A DNA stretch of 64,000 nucleotides from Gp7-AA10 sp035636095. GTDB lineage: Bacteria; Acidobacteriota; Thermoanaerobaculia; Gp7-AA8. The DNA lies in contig DASPZU010000015.1 of NCBI GenBank assembly GCA_035636095.1, positions 25,251-89,250 on the forward strand, read 5' to 3'. Below the pieces are notes generated by a model, which worked only from the letters and a program-made list of their open reading frames with translations, was not told where the DNA came from and did not search any database. The position numbers were made by a program, and so were the translations under genes. Shown here piece after piece: positions 26,337 through 34,386 of the stretch (the stretch's first letter is position 1; the number at the start of each line of letters is the position of its first letter).

Positions 26337-27346
26337 TCATCTATCGCAAAGCGCAGCAGCTCCGCATGCAGCGAAGCGCGATTCCTGCTCCCCCGTTTTG
26401 GGCCGCCACCGCGATTGCGCCCTACGGCCCGCGGCGCGCGGCGCCGATCGCGATCGATTACCTCGATCTGCGCGCGAGCTACGCCGATCGAATGGAAGTT
26501 ACCGTGTGCGAGGATGTTCGCGATGCGCTCGAGCGAAGCCCGCGCATTGCCGAGCCGGCGCTGATCGATGCCGCCGAATTCGCCGAGGTCATCTTTCGAC
26601 GGGGGGAGGAAGTGCTGCGATTCTGCTGCGACACGGGGGCGACGGCCGTCCACCTCGTTTCCACGCAGGGAGCGTTACCGGCAGCGGCCTGCGATCGCGC
26701 GGTCGTGGTCATCGCGGCGTGGCCAGTCGATTTTCCGCGGCTCGAAGAAATGTTCACAGGCGCGAAAGGCATGCGCTGGGGCGTCGTGGTTCCAGTGATC
26801 TACCCAGCCACGACAAATCTCGAGGCGCTCCGCCACATCGCGACATTGGCTCACGAACATGGCGCAATGTTTCTGGCGGCCCTCTCGCTGGAGCTCGACG
26901 CTGGGGCGCGGAAGGCGATCGCGGACGATCGCGAAGAGTACGACATGTTGTTTCACACCGACCTGGAGCCGATTCAGGTCGCGACAGAACGACACATCGC
27001 GGCGCTGGCGGCGGAGGTCGGCCTGGCCGACTTCATCCTGCCTCCGCGCTGGAACGAACGGTCGAACTGGAACGCCGCGATCCTGCTCACGCTGACCGCC
27101 ACGCGGATGATCGGAATGAAGCGCGATGTCGAGATCGCCTCGCGCATCGCGCGATCGGCGCGAGCGGTGGCGCAGCTCGACAAGCCCCTCCAGCGCGTCG
27201 CCTCGGCCGCCAGCCTCTCCATCGTCGAATCGCTCGACGAAATCAGCGTCGACATCCTCACCGAATGGCTGGAGACCGGCCGCTCGGCGTACGTCGATCA
27301 CATCAACAAACAGTGGCGGCTGCGGCGGGATGTGGGCGTCCAATGA
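26333..27346 (+). CDS. Unrecognised protein coupled to the riboflavin genes
   Basis: Started at a TTG that overlaps the ribE stop (TTGA), the product has 337 residues; an ATG 33 bases later (MQRSAIPAPPFW) is the alternative. No family was recognised. The sequence is soluble, alternates helices and strands, and has a conserved-looking patch LPPRWNERSNWNAAILL near residue 240 and CCDTGATAVHL near residue 100. The composition fits a real gene. Its stop overlaps the start of the MOSC gene (ATGA), so ribD, ribE, this gene and the MOSC gene form one coupled unit. A role linked to flavin or cofactor metabolism is only suggested by position. Confidence 0.7.
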   Translation: MIIYRKAQQLRMQRSAIPAPPFWAATAIAPYGPRRAAPIAIDYLDLRASYADRMEVTVCEDVRDALERSPRIAEPALIDAAEFAEVIFRRGEEVLRFCCDTGATAVHLVSTQGALPAAACDRAVVVIAAWPVDFPRLEEMFTGAKGMRWGVVVPVIYPATTNLEALRHIATLAHEHGAMFLAALSLELDAGARKAIADDREEYDMLFHTDLEPIQVATERHIAALAAEVGLADFILPPRWNERSNWNAAILLTLTATRMIGMKRDVEIASRIARSARAVAQLDKPLQRVASAASLSIVESLDEISVDILTEWLETGRSAYVDHINKQWRLRRDVGVQ

Positions 27347-27990
27347 AGCTCATTTCGGTCAATGTCGGCCCTCCTCGCGAAGTCGTGTGGCGCGGACGCA
27401 CCGTGAAGACCTCGATCTGGAAGACGCCGACGAGCGGCAGAGTCGTCGTGCGCAATCTCAACGTCGCAGGCGACGCGCAATCTGACCTGACCGTTCATGG
27501 CGGTCCGGACAAAGCCGTCTACGTCTATCCCAGCGAGCACTACGCGTTCTGGCGTGCGGAGCTTCCTGACATGGAGTTGTCGTGGGGCGCGTTCGGCGAG
27601 AATTTCACGACCGAGGGGCTGATCGAGTCGGAGGTGATGATCGGCGATCGGATGCAGATCGGTTCGGCGGAGTTCCAGGTGACGCAGCCTCGAATGCCGT
27701 GCTTCAAGCTCGGAATCCGCTTCGGCCGCGACGACATGATCAAACGCTTCCTGCGCAGCGGCCGAACAGGTTTTTACCTTGCCGTTCTGCGCGAAGGCGA
27801 GGTTGGGGCAGGAGATCCGATCGCGTTCGCTGAGCGTCGCCAAGGCGGGCTGTCGGTGGCCGATGTGACATCGCTGTACGCTCGCGATGCTGATAATCAG
27901 GCGCTTCTGCGCCGGGCCGCCGAAGCAGAGGCGTTACCGGAGAGCTGGCGCGAGTACTTCCGCAAGCGATTGTGGGAAGCGGATTCATAG
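27343..27990 (+). CDS. MOSC-domain protein (YiiM-like)
   Basis: The ATG at 27343 gives 215 residues of the YiiM type: MKLISVNVGPPREVVW at the start, GDAQSDLTVHGGPDKAVYVY, then WGAFGENFTTEGL and the Cys in TQPRMPCFKLGIRFGR. MOSC proteins of this type take part in molybdenum-cofactor-linked detoxification of N-hydroxylated compounds in other bacteria; that is family knowledge, not evidence from here. It is translationally coupled to the previous unknown gene and ends the riboflavin-linked unit. Confidence 0.88.
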   Translation: MKLISVNVGPPREVVWRGRTVKTSIWKTPTSGRVVVRNLNVAGDAQSDLTVHGGPDKAVYVYPSEHYAFWRAELPDMELSWGAFGENFTTEGLIESEVMIGDRMQIGSAEFQVTQPRMPCFKLGIRFGRDDMIKRFLRSGRTGFYLAVLREGEVGAGDPIAFAERRQGGLSVADVTSLYARDADNQALLRRAAEAEALPESWREYFRKRLWEADS

Positions 27991-28025
27991 ACACTGACGA
28001 ATGCGCCGCGTTTCCGCTTGCGCTA

Positions 28026-28046
28026 GCACGAACAGGACGTTCGTGC
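28026..28046. repeat. Short perfect hairpin
   Basis: GCACGAAC and GTTCGTGC form a perfect eight-base stem around AGGAC, 35 bases after the MOSC gene. There is no T-run on the plus strand, so termination is uncertain. The remaining 90 bases before the next gene show no clear promoter. Confidence 0.5.
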
Positions 28047-28133
28047 CCCACCCTTAAAAACTTCCTTGAATCCTACCGGGGTCCGAGGAGAATAGCAGAA
28101 TTTCACTGTGGCGTCACAACGTTGCGGGATGCA

Positions 28134-28775
28134 ATGTCACGCAAAGCGATCGTCATCGGGGCCGTGGCGGTCCTTCTTGTGATCGGCATCACATTCGTCG
28201 GCTGGTGGTATTTCCTGAGGACGACCCGCCATGCCGTGACGGAAGTATTTACTCCGCACGAGGAACAGGTCGATCTGACCACGCTCGTCACTCGGGTGCG
28301 GGCCCTCAATCGCCTCGAGACAGCGTCGATGCGCGTGGTGCACGTGAGCACCATCACACAGTCGTATGAGTACGTCCCCGACGGCCTTACTGGCGATCAA
28401 CTCACCTTCCTGGCGGCCGGCGACGTGATCGCCGGAATCGATCTCTCGCAACTGCGGCAGGAGGATGTCCGGCGCGAGGGCGACGGCACCATCGTGGTGC
28501 GCCTCCCCCCCTCCCAGGTCCTGGTCACGCGCCTCGACAATCGGGAGTCGCGCGTGATCAATCGCAAGACCGGCCTGTTTCGACGGGCGGACGTTCACAT
28601 GGAGGGGCGCGCGCGCCAGTACGCGGAGCAGGGCATCCGCAATGAGGCCGTCAAAAAAGGGATCCTGAGCCTGGCCTCAGAAAACGCCGAGGTCAAGGTC
28701 GCCGAGTTGCTCCATATGTTCGGCTTCCAGCGGGTCCGCTGCGAGGCCGTGCAAGCATCGCCTTCGCGAGGCTGA
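28134..28775 (+). CDS. Membrane-anchored DUF4230 protein
   Basis: Started at the ATG at 28134, the product has 213 residues: a single membrane anchor (residues 5-27, IVIGAVAVLLVIGITFVGWW) and a mostly beta domain outside the cytoplasm. TASMRVVHVSTITQSYEYV and the strand IVVRLPPSQVLVTRLDNRES are the features of DUF4230 proteins. Their function is unknown. The final 83 bases overlap the 3' end of the convergent trpE, so both C-terminal tails are encoded on opposite strands of the same DNA. Confidence 0.72.
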   Translation: MSRKAIVIGAVAVLLVIGITFVGWWYFLRTTRHAVTEVFTPHEEQVDLTTLVTRVRALNRLETASMRVVHVSTITQSYEYVPDGLTGDQLTFLAAGDVIAGIDLSQLRQEDVRREGDGTIVVRLPPSQVLVTRLDNRESRVINRKTGLFRRADVHMEGRARQYAEQGIRNEAVKKGILSLASENAEVKVAELLHMFGFQRVRCEAVQASPSRG

Positions 28776-30162
28776 TGGCCTTCCGCAGCGCCGCCGCTTT
28801 ATTGACGCACTCGTGGTACTCGTAGGCCGGATCGGAGTCGTAAACGATGCCGCCGCCTGCCTGCACGAACGCGCGATCGTGCGCCAGAACCGCGGTGCGG
28901 ATGGTGATGCACGAGTCGAGATTGCCCGAGAAGCCGAAGTAGGCCACCGCGCCGCCGTACGGCCCGCGGCGACTCTTTTCGAATCGATCGATCAGCTCCA
29001 TGGCGCGGATTTTCGGCGCGCCGGTGAGCGTGCCGGCCGGAAAACACGACAGGAAAGCATCGACGGAGGTGCGATCGTCGCGAAGTTTTCCGAGGACGTC
29101 CGTCACGAGATGCATGACGTGGCTGTAGCGCTCGACGTAGCAGAACTTGCTGACGGCCACCGATCCGCTTTTCGAGACGCGGCCGAGATCGTTGCGGCCG
29201 AGGTCGACCAGCATCAGGTGCTCGGCGTTTTCCTTCGGATCGGCGAGCAGCGCCGCCTCGAGCTGCGCATCTTCCTCCGGCGTTGCGCCGCGCCATCGCG
29301 TGCCGGCGATGGGCCGCGTCTCCGCGATGCCATCCTCGACCCGCACCAGCATCTCCGGCGACGCACCGACTAATGTGCACTCGGCGGTCCGCAGCAGAAA
29401 CATGTAGGGCGACGGATTGACCGACCGCAAGGTCCGATACAGGGTCAAGGCCTCGGCCGTCGGATAGGGAGTCTCCCAGCGCTGCGACAGAACGATCTGA
29501 TAGATCTCGCCGGCCGCGATCTCCTCTTTCGCTTCACGGATCATGGCCTCGAAGTCAGGACGCTCGAAGTTCGAGCGCAATTCGACCTGCTCGACATCCG
29601 CCGGCATCCCAAAAAGATCGACGGTGGCGGAGCGCAGCTTCATGACGGCGCGATCAAGGCGGGCCTCCGCTTCCGCCAGCGAGGCATCCGGATCTTTCGT
29701 GAATATATTTGATACTAAATATAATCTCTGTTTAACGTGATCAAATACTGCAACATTATCGAAAAACAGCAACCGCGCGTCGGGGATGTTGAGATCATCG
29801 GCGTGCGAGTCGGGGATGCGCTCGGTCCAGCCGGCCACGCCGTGGCCGAAGAACCCGACCGCGCCGCCGCAAAACGGCGGAAGCTGATCCTCGTTGTACA
29901 CCCGCAGCGGACGCAGCTCTTCTTTCAGCAGCCCGGCCGGATCGGGCGTGGTGCGATCGAAGCGCAGCGTGCGTCGCGGATCGAATCCAACGAAGGAATA
30001 TCGGCCGAGGTTTTCGCCGCGCTCGACCGACTCGAAGAGAAACGCGTCATTGGCATCGCCGGAGAGGGCCGCGAAGGCCGCCACCGGCGTGAGCGCATCG
30101 GCGCTCAGCTCCCGCGCGATGGGGACGATGTCGTAGTCGCGTCGCAGCTCGTCGAGATTCAT
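28693..30162 (-). CDS. trpE: Anthranilate synthase component I
   Basis: This 489-residue chorismate-using enzyme of the TrpE/PabB family converts chorismate to anthranilate with ammonia from a TrpG subunit that is not in the window. The core motifs are present: EIYQIVLSQRW, NPSPYMFLLRT, ETRPIAGTRWRG (with the lysine replaced as usual in TrpE), HLMLVDLGRNDLGRVSK, SCFPAGTLTGAPK and the C-terminal QAGGGIVYDSDP. The length and the N-terminal domain favour TrpE over PabB. Its ATG overlaps the aroDE stop (ATGA). An AT-rich codon island lies at 29700-29769. Confidence 0.9.
   Translation of the reverse strand: MNLDELRRDYDIVPIARELSADALTPVAAFAALSGDANDAFLFESVERGENLGRYSFVGFDPRRTLRFDRTTPDPAGLLKEELRPLRVYNEDQLPPFCGGAVGFFGHGVAGWTERIPDSHADDLNIPDARLLFFDNVAVFDHVKQRLYLVSNIFTKDPDASLAEAEARLDRAVMKLRSATVDLFGMPADVEQVELRSNFERPDFEAMIREAKEEIAAGEIYQIVLSQRWETPYPTAEALTLYRTLRSVNPSPYMFLLRTAECTLVGASPEMLVRVEDGIAETRPIAGTRWRGATPEEDAQLEAALLADPKENAEHLMLVDLGRNDLGRVSKSGSVAVSKFCYVERYSHVMHLVTDVLGKLRDDRTSVDAFLSCFPAGTLTGAPKIRAMELIDRFEKSRRGPYGGAVAYFGFSGNLDSCITIRTAVLAHDRAFVQAGGGIVYDSDPAYEYHECVNKAAALRKAISLAKAMLARPRSGPAGSRTYGATRRP
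29700..29769 (-). other. AT-rich synonymous codon island in trpE
   Basis: About 70 bases here are only about a quarter G+C (17 of 68 by direct count from 29701 to 29768). On the coding strand nearly every codon ends in A or T: GAT AAT GTT GCA GTA TTT, later AGA TTA TAT TTA GTA and TCA AAT ATA. The protein segment DNVAVFDHVKQRLYLVSNIF is normal for TrpE. It is the strongest of the three islands in the window. Confidence 0.75.
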
Positions 30163-31358
30163 CGAAAGGCCTCGAGGAACAGTGCATTTTGACGGATTGC
30201 CTGTGCCTGGAGAAGCTGGTGGCCACCACGATCATACGCTGCGGCGATGGTGGTCATTCCCGCAGGAATGGGAAGGTGAACGCCGGGCGGAAGCGTGTCG
30301 ACGACCAGATCGCCCTTGAACGCCGACAGATTCTCGAGCGGCTCGGCGCCGAATTTCGGACTGCGATTGTAAATCCGCACTTCCTTTCCGCTGCGTCGGA
30401 GCGCAACCATTGCGGCCCGCGCCGTCGCTCCCGCCCCCGCCACAGCCGCGCGCCGCGCGTGCACCCCCCGCAGCAGGATCTCGAAGCCGTCGACGTCAGT
30501 GTTGTCGGCGATGATGCCTGCCCGCGTCCGCACCAAGGTGTTGACGGCCTCCGCTTCTTTTGCGTTAGGCCCGACCTCCGCGCCGACCCGTTTCGCGAAC
30601 GCCAGCGCCTCCGTCTTGAACGGCGCCGTCACGCTGAGACCGGCGATGCGGCCGCCTTCGAACGATTTCGTGATCTCGTTGAAATTTTCGAAGGATGCGA
30701 TGGTGTAGGCGCCCGCCAGTCGGTGCTTTCGAAACAGCGGATTGTGAATCGTCGGCGAAAGGCTGTTGCCGGCCGGGTCACCCGCGATCGCAAAGATTTT
30801 CTCCGGCTTCGGGAGTCTGCGATCGCCGTAAATCGCGAGAGCGCGATCGAGCGGCAACTGTCCCGGCGCGGCATCGCCTGCGAAAAACAGCTCCGATCCG
30901 AAAAATGGCGCGAGGATCCTCGAATAGAGCCCGCGCTCCCCCATCCCGATGATCGTCATTCCCGGCTTGATCGCCGCCAGCAGCGCTTCGTTTTCGCGGA
31001 GCGTGTGCGGCGTGACGGCGATCTTGGTGTAGCAGCAGCGCTCCGCCAGCATCTTGTCGATCAGCGGCTGCACATCGGGCAGGCCGTCGAAATCGTGGAA
31101 CGACAACACCGTCCGCTCGGGATGCTTCACTTTGCGGCCGTATTCGACGTCGATGAGTCCGAAGTCGGCGTCGATCGGCTCACCGCCGCGGTTCGTGAAG
31201 AGGATCGGCTTGGACGTCACGCGCCGGAAGGCCTCGGCGTCGCGGCCGCCGAAGGCATCGAGGCGCACTTCGATCATGTCGTGATCGTCGCGCAGCGCCC
31301 GAATGGCGTTGATAGCGGCGTCCGCTGTCGGTTCGTAGATGGTGACGACGAGCTGCAC
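30159..31358 (-). CDS. aroDE: Fused 3-dehydroquinate dehydratase / shikimate dehydrogenase
   Basis: A 399-residue fusion of type I dehydroquinase (about 1-205) and shikimate dehydrogenase (about 210-399), two consecutive shikimate-pathway steps. In the first half, IEVRLDAFGG, the His in VLSFHDFDG and the Schiff-base Lys in CYTKIAVTPHT are visible. In the second, GDPAGNSLSPTIHN, the Lys in TAPFKTEAL and the Asp in NTDVDGFE are present. I chose the GTG at 31358 (MQLVVTIYEPTAD), which matches type I dehydroquinase starts. An ATG at 31382 would share bases with the divergent recO start. The gene is translationally coupled to trpE. Confidence 0.88.
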   Translation of the reverse strand: MQLVVTIYEPTADAAINAIRALRDDHDMIEVRLDAFGGRDAEAFRRVTSKPILFTNRGGEPIDADFGLIDVEYGRKVKHPERTVLSFHDFDGLPDVQPLIDKMLAERCCYTKIAVTPHTLRENEALLAAIKPGMTIIGMGERGLYSRILAPFFGSELFFAGDAAPGQLPLDRALAIYGDRRLPKPEKIFAIAGDPAGNSLSPTIHNPLFRKHRLAGAYTIASFENFNEITKSFEGGRIAGLSVTAPFKTEALAFAKRVGAEVGPNAKEAEAVNTLVRTRAGIIADNTDVDGFEILLRGVHARRAAVAGAGATARAAMVALRRSGKEVRIYNRSPKFGAEPLENLSAFKGDLVVDTLPPGVHLPIPAGMTTIAAAYDRGGHQLLQAQAIRQNALFLEAFR

Positions 31359-31380
31359 GGCGGGAGTGTACGCTGTGGTC

Positions 31381-32001
31381 ATGCGCCCCGAGCGCACCGA
31401 AGCGATCATCCTCAACACTTTTCCGGCGCGCGAGCGCGACAAACTGGTCGTCTTTCTCACTCCCGATCACGGCAAGAAAAAAGGTTGGGCTTACGGCGCG
31501 CGGAGCCTCAAAAGCCGCTTCGGCGCAGCGCTGGAGCCGCTTGCCAAAGTGAAAATCGGATTCATGGAGCGTGAATCGGAAGAAGTCGTCCGGATCGAAT
31601 CGGTCGATCTGATCCGATCGCTCTTTCCAGCGCAGCAGAATCTCGTCAGCAACGTCGCGGCCTCGTACATCGCGGAGACGGTCGACACATTCGCCCAACC
31701 CGGCGATCCGGCGGACTTGATTTATCGCCTTCTCGATCGCACGACCGCCGCCCTGCTGGAGGGGGCGGACCCGATGGCGGTGGTCGCCTACGCGGAGATT
31801 TGGATCCTGCGCCTCGCAGGAATCTTGCCTCCGCTGGACAATGCCATCGAAGCGCTGATTCGCCTGCCCATCGAGGAATTCGTGGAGCGTCAACCGAAAG
31901 TCCCGCTCCGCGGGATGCGCACCCTGGCCGCCAAAGTCCGCCGCGAATTCCTCGGCCACGAGCTGAAGTCGTACGACATTCTGGCGGGAGTGCTCGGTTA
32001 G
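31381..32001 (+). CDS. recO: DNA repair protein RecO
   Basis: This 206-residue protein has the N-terminal OB-fold start of RecO (MRPERTEAIILNTFPARERD) followed by LVVFLTPDHGKKKGWAYGAR. A helical C-terminal domain follows. It mediates RecA loading with RecF/RecR. It is somewhat shorter than typical RecO (about 240 residues) and no CxxC zinc motif is visible, as in several other lineages. The start lies back to back with aroDE, and the stop overlaps the convergent hypothetical gene by four bases. Confidence 0.85.
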   Translation: MRPERTEAIILNTFPARERDKLVVFLTPDHGKKKGWAYGARSLKSRFGAALEPLAKVKIGFMERESEEVVRIESVDLIRSLFPAQQNLVSNVAASYIAETVDTFAQPGDPADLIYRLLDRTTAALLEGADPMAVVAYAEIWILRLAGILPPLDNAIEALIRLPIEEFVERQPKVPLRGMRTLAAKVRREFLGHELKSYDILAGVLG

Positions 32002-32597
32002 ACCAGCACTCCGCCCCGCCCTTCTGCAATCAGCTCGCGGCCGTGGTAGTGAAATTCGTTGAGCGCATCCAACAGCAGGAGGCGGCGCTCGATGCGCTCT
32101 TCGTCCGCGCGGGTGTAGACGGTGGCCTCGAGAAAAGCGGTGCCGTCGCTTCGCAGCTCCACCGACGGAAGAAACGACGCCACCAGGGCGCGCACGATCT
32201 GCGCCGACTGCGTTCGGCGCAGCGCGGCATCGTATTCGTCGGATGACGCGATGACGGTCGTCATGCGCCATGACGCCGACCCGATGATCTCCGAGATGAC
32301 CAGCCAGTATTCGAAGATCGCGGATGGCGTGCGATCGACCTCGAAATATTTGAAGAGCGGCTCGTCAGGAACGACGAAGGGTACGCTGAGGTCGCCGTCG
32401 ATCTGGTACTGAACACGTCCGTCCAGATGAACTCCCTCCGCATATTCGAGGAGCGCCGATGCGAAGATCTCGAGATGCGCCGTGGGCGGAGTCTCGCCTG
32501 GAACAAAGGTGTCCCGAAATTGCGCGGCGGCAAGCTCGTGTGCGCGTGCGATGCGATCGCGGATGCGGGTTACTTCGACTATCGGAATGGTCGTCAT
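31998..32597 (-). CDS. Hypothetical protein of 199 residues
   Basis: The family is not recognised. The chosen ATG at 32597 (MTTIPIVEVTRIRDRIARAH) is formed by the edge of the palindromic repeat at 32591-32679; translation from further upstream would run through the repeat. The protein is soluble and mixed helix/strand, with ETPPTAHLEIFASALLEY near residue 35 and EPLFKYFEVDRTPSAIFEYW near residue 80. It has no signal peptide. It ends four bases inside the recO 3' end. It could be coupled in function to neither neighbour, as it lies alone on its strand here. Confidence 0.6.
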   Translation of the reverse strand: MTTIPIVEVTRIRDRIARAHELAAAQFRDTFVPGETPPTAHLEIFASALLEYAEGVHLDGRVQYQIDGDLSVPFVVPDEPLFKYFEVDRTPSAIFEYWLVISEIIGSASWRMTTVIASSDEYDAALRRTQSAQIVRALVASFLPSVELRSDGTAFLEATVYTRADEERIERRLLLLDALNEFHYHGRELIAEGRGGVLV

Positions 32598-32679
32598 CCT
32601 GAGCGTAACGAAGGATCTCAATATGCGAACAGCGTGGCAACCTGAGATCCTTCGCCGTCTGCGCGGCTCGGGATGACGA
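32591..32679. repeat. Imperfect long palindrome (GATCCTTCG type)
   Basis: Left arm TCGTCATCC...CGAAGGATCTCA (32591-32620) and right arm TGAGATCCTTCG...GGGATGACGA (32643-32679) pair over about 20 positions on either side of interior bulges. It lies between the dsbD stop and the start of the hypothetical gene and provides that gene's start codon. Similar sequences occur widely in other genomes of this kind, but I cannot name a described family. Confidence 0.7.
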
Positions 32680-34383
32680 TTACCGCACTTGCTTGAGGCG
32701 CGCCACGAACGCCTGCGGATTTTCGAATCCGGTCAGCCGCTGCGCGTTCAGTTCGTGTCCGCCTGAATCGAGGAAGACGATCGTTGGCACACCGACGATC
32801 TTGTATTGCTCGGTGAGTTTTTGCACGGCCGGATCCTCGTTGTTGGTCAGATTGGCTTTCACGCGAACGAATCGGTCGAGCTCCGTGGCCACTGAGCGAT
32901 CGCTGAATGTTTTTTCGTCCAGCTCTTTGCAGGGCAGGCACCAGTCAGCATAGAAGTCGACGATGACGGGCTTGCCGGCATTTGTGATGGTCTTCGTGTC
33001 ATATTTCTGCCATTCGACGCTCGCGCCCTTCGTACGCGGCACGACAAATGCCGCGCCCAAGATCAGCAACAGACTGGCACAGGCCAGCCGAAGGACGCGA
33101 CCGCCGCGCTGTCCGACGCCGCGGCTGAAGAACAAAAACAGCGCGCCGATGAGAAGACTCGCGGCCACGCCCCAGCGAAACGCGCCGTCTCCGATCAGCG
33201 GCCGCAGGAAGTAGAACGCCATGGCGACGAGAACGAAACCCATCGCTTTCTTGACTTGCACCATCCATTCGCCGGGACGCGGCATGGCGTTGAGCGCGAC
33301 CAGATATGGCGACCCGAGGCCAAGGGCGAGAGAGCCGAACATGACGAATCCGAGCAGGGGCTTTCCGATCCCGGCCACCAGCGTGAAAAGCGCGACCACA
33401 ACCGGACCGACGCACGGCGCCGCGACGATGCCCACAAACAGCCCCATCACCGCCGCCCCCACCAACCCGGCCCGCCCCCCCGACCGCCGCCCGATGAACT
33501 GCGGCACGGTCATCTCCCACGCCCCAAACATCGACGACGCCAGCACCAGCATCAAAAGCGCGAATCCAATCAGCACGGCCGGATGTTGCAGCCACGATCC
33601 GAACAGCTTTCCGGACAGCGCTGCCGCCACGCCTAACGCGGAATACATCACCACCAGGCCCGCGACATAAAAAGCGGAGAGCGCCAGGCGTCGCGATCGG
33701 CGGCCGTCGCTCTGCATCGCGAAGAATCCGAGCGTGATCGGAATCATCGGGAAGACGCATGGCGTCAGGTTCAGCGCCAGCCCGCCCACAAAAAGGATCA
33801 ACAGCGTCAGCGGAAGGCCGTGCGATAGAAACGCGCTGGTGACCTTGTCTTTGGGGGCGGCGGAGAGGGGCATGAAGCTGGCGGGTGGAGCGCCGGCGGC
33901 CTCGCCGGTCCGCGCCGCCGCGGTCGGCGGCGCTCCACTCAGCGAAATCGCGAGCGTCGCGTTTCGTGGCGGAAGGCAGACATTGTCGTTGCACGCCTGA
34001 TAGTGCAGCTTTGCGGTGATGTTTTGAGCAGTGGTTTTGGCGGTGAAGGGAATCGAAATCGTTCCTTCATAAACCGCCAGCTTTGTTCCGCCGCTGAACG
34101 TGAAGCTCTTGATCAGGTGGGGCGGGAAGTCGGCCTTCAAAAGGTCGGCGCTCTCGAACGACAGCGTGGTCGGGATCGCGAAGGATTCGAGCGGATGCGC
34201 CGAGTTGACGTGCCATCCCTTCTCGATTGCGGCGGTAATCACGCCTCTCACCTGATCGCCGCTCTTCTGGGTGATGGCGGCGGTCAGCGTGACGAGATCC
34301 TTTTTTGGAATCGGAGATTCGAATTGCGCCGGAAGGGCGGCGGCCAGAAAAGAAGCGACGGCTGCGAAGAGTGGAGCGCGCAC
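32680..34383 (-). CDS. dsbD: Thiol:disulfide interchange protein DsbD
   Basis: A 567-residue protein with the three DsbD modules. An N-terminal periplasmic domain has the Cys pair CNDNVC near residue 130. A central eight-helix domain has Cys in NLTPCVFPMIP and AAPCVGPVV, and a C-terminal thioredoxin domain has DWCLPC near residue 475. It carries electrons from cytoplasmic thioredoxin across the inner membrane. The start is GTG. The linker between the first two modules (LSGAPPTAAA... about residues 148-170) is encoded by two opposed copies of the GTGGAGC palindrome. It follows the thioredoxin-like gene by three bases, so one operon is likely. Confidence 0.92.
   Translation of the reverse strand: MRAPLFAAVASFLAAALPAQFESPIPKKDLVTLTAAITQKSGDQVRGVITAAIEKGWHVNSAHPLESFAIPTTLSFESADLLKADFPPHLIKSFTFSGGTKLAVYEGTISIPFTAKTTAQNITAKLHYQACNDNVCLPPRNATLAISLSGAPPTAAARTGEAAGAPPASFMPLSAAPKDKVTSAFLSHGLPLTLLILFVGGLALNLTPCVFPMIPITLGFFAMQSDGRRSRRLALSAFYVAGLVVMYSALGVAAALSGKLFGSWLQHPAVLIGFALLMLVLASSMFGAWEMTVPQFIGRRSGGRAGLVGAAVMGLFVGIVAAPCVGPVVVALFTLVAGIGKPLLGFVMFGSLALGLGSPYLVALNAMPRPGEWMVQVKKAMGFVLVAMAFYFLRPLIGDGAFRWGVAASLLIGALFLFFSRGVGQRGGRVLRLACASLLLILGAAFVVPRTKGASVEWQKYDTKTITNAGKPVIVDFYADWCLPCKELDEKTFSDRSVATELDRFVRVKANLTNNEDPAVQKLTEQYKIVGVPTIVFLDSGGHELNAQRLTGFENPQAFVARLKQVR
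33885..33942 (-). repeat. GTGGAGC palindrome, two opposed copies inside dsbD
   Basis: On the coding strand the right-hand copy reads CTGAGTGGAGCGCCGCCGAC and continues into CGCGGCGGCG. An inverted 11-base match (GTGGAGCGCCG at 33885-33895) closes the other end. It is translated as LSGAPPTAAA ... GAPPA in the linker between two DsbD domains, in the same frame as the copies in the PBP1C and macroglobulin genes. Confidence 0.7.
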
Positions 34384-34386
34384 CGG

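Noticed and set aside
34370..34383. Half copy of the GTGGAGC palindrome at the dsbD start
   Set aside because: Only about nine bases match and no stem forms.
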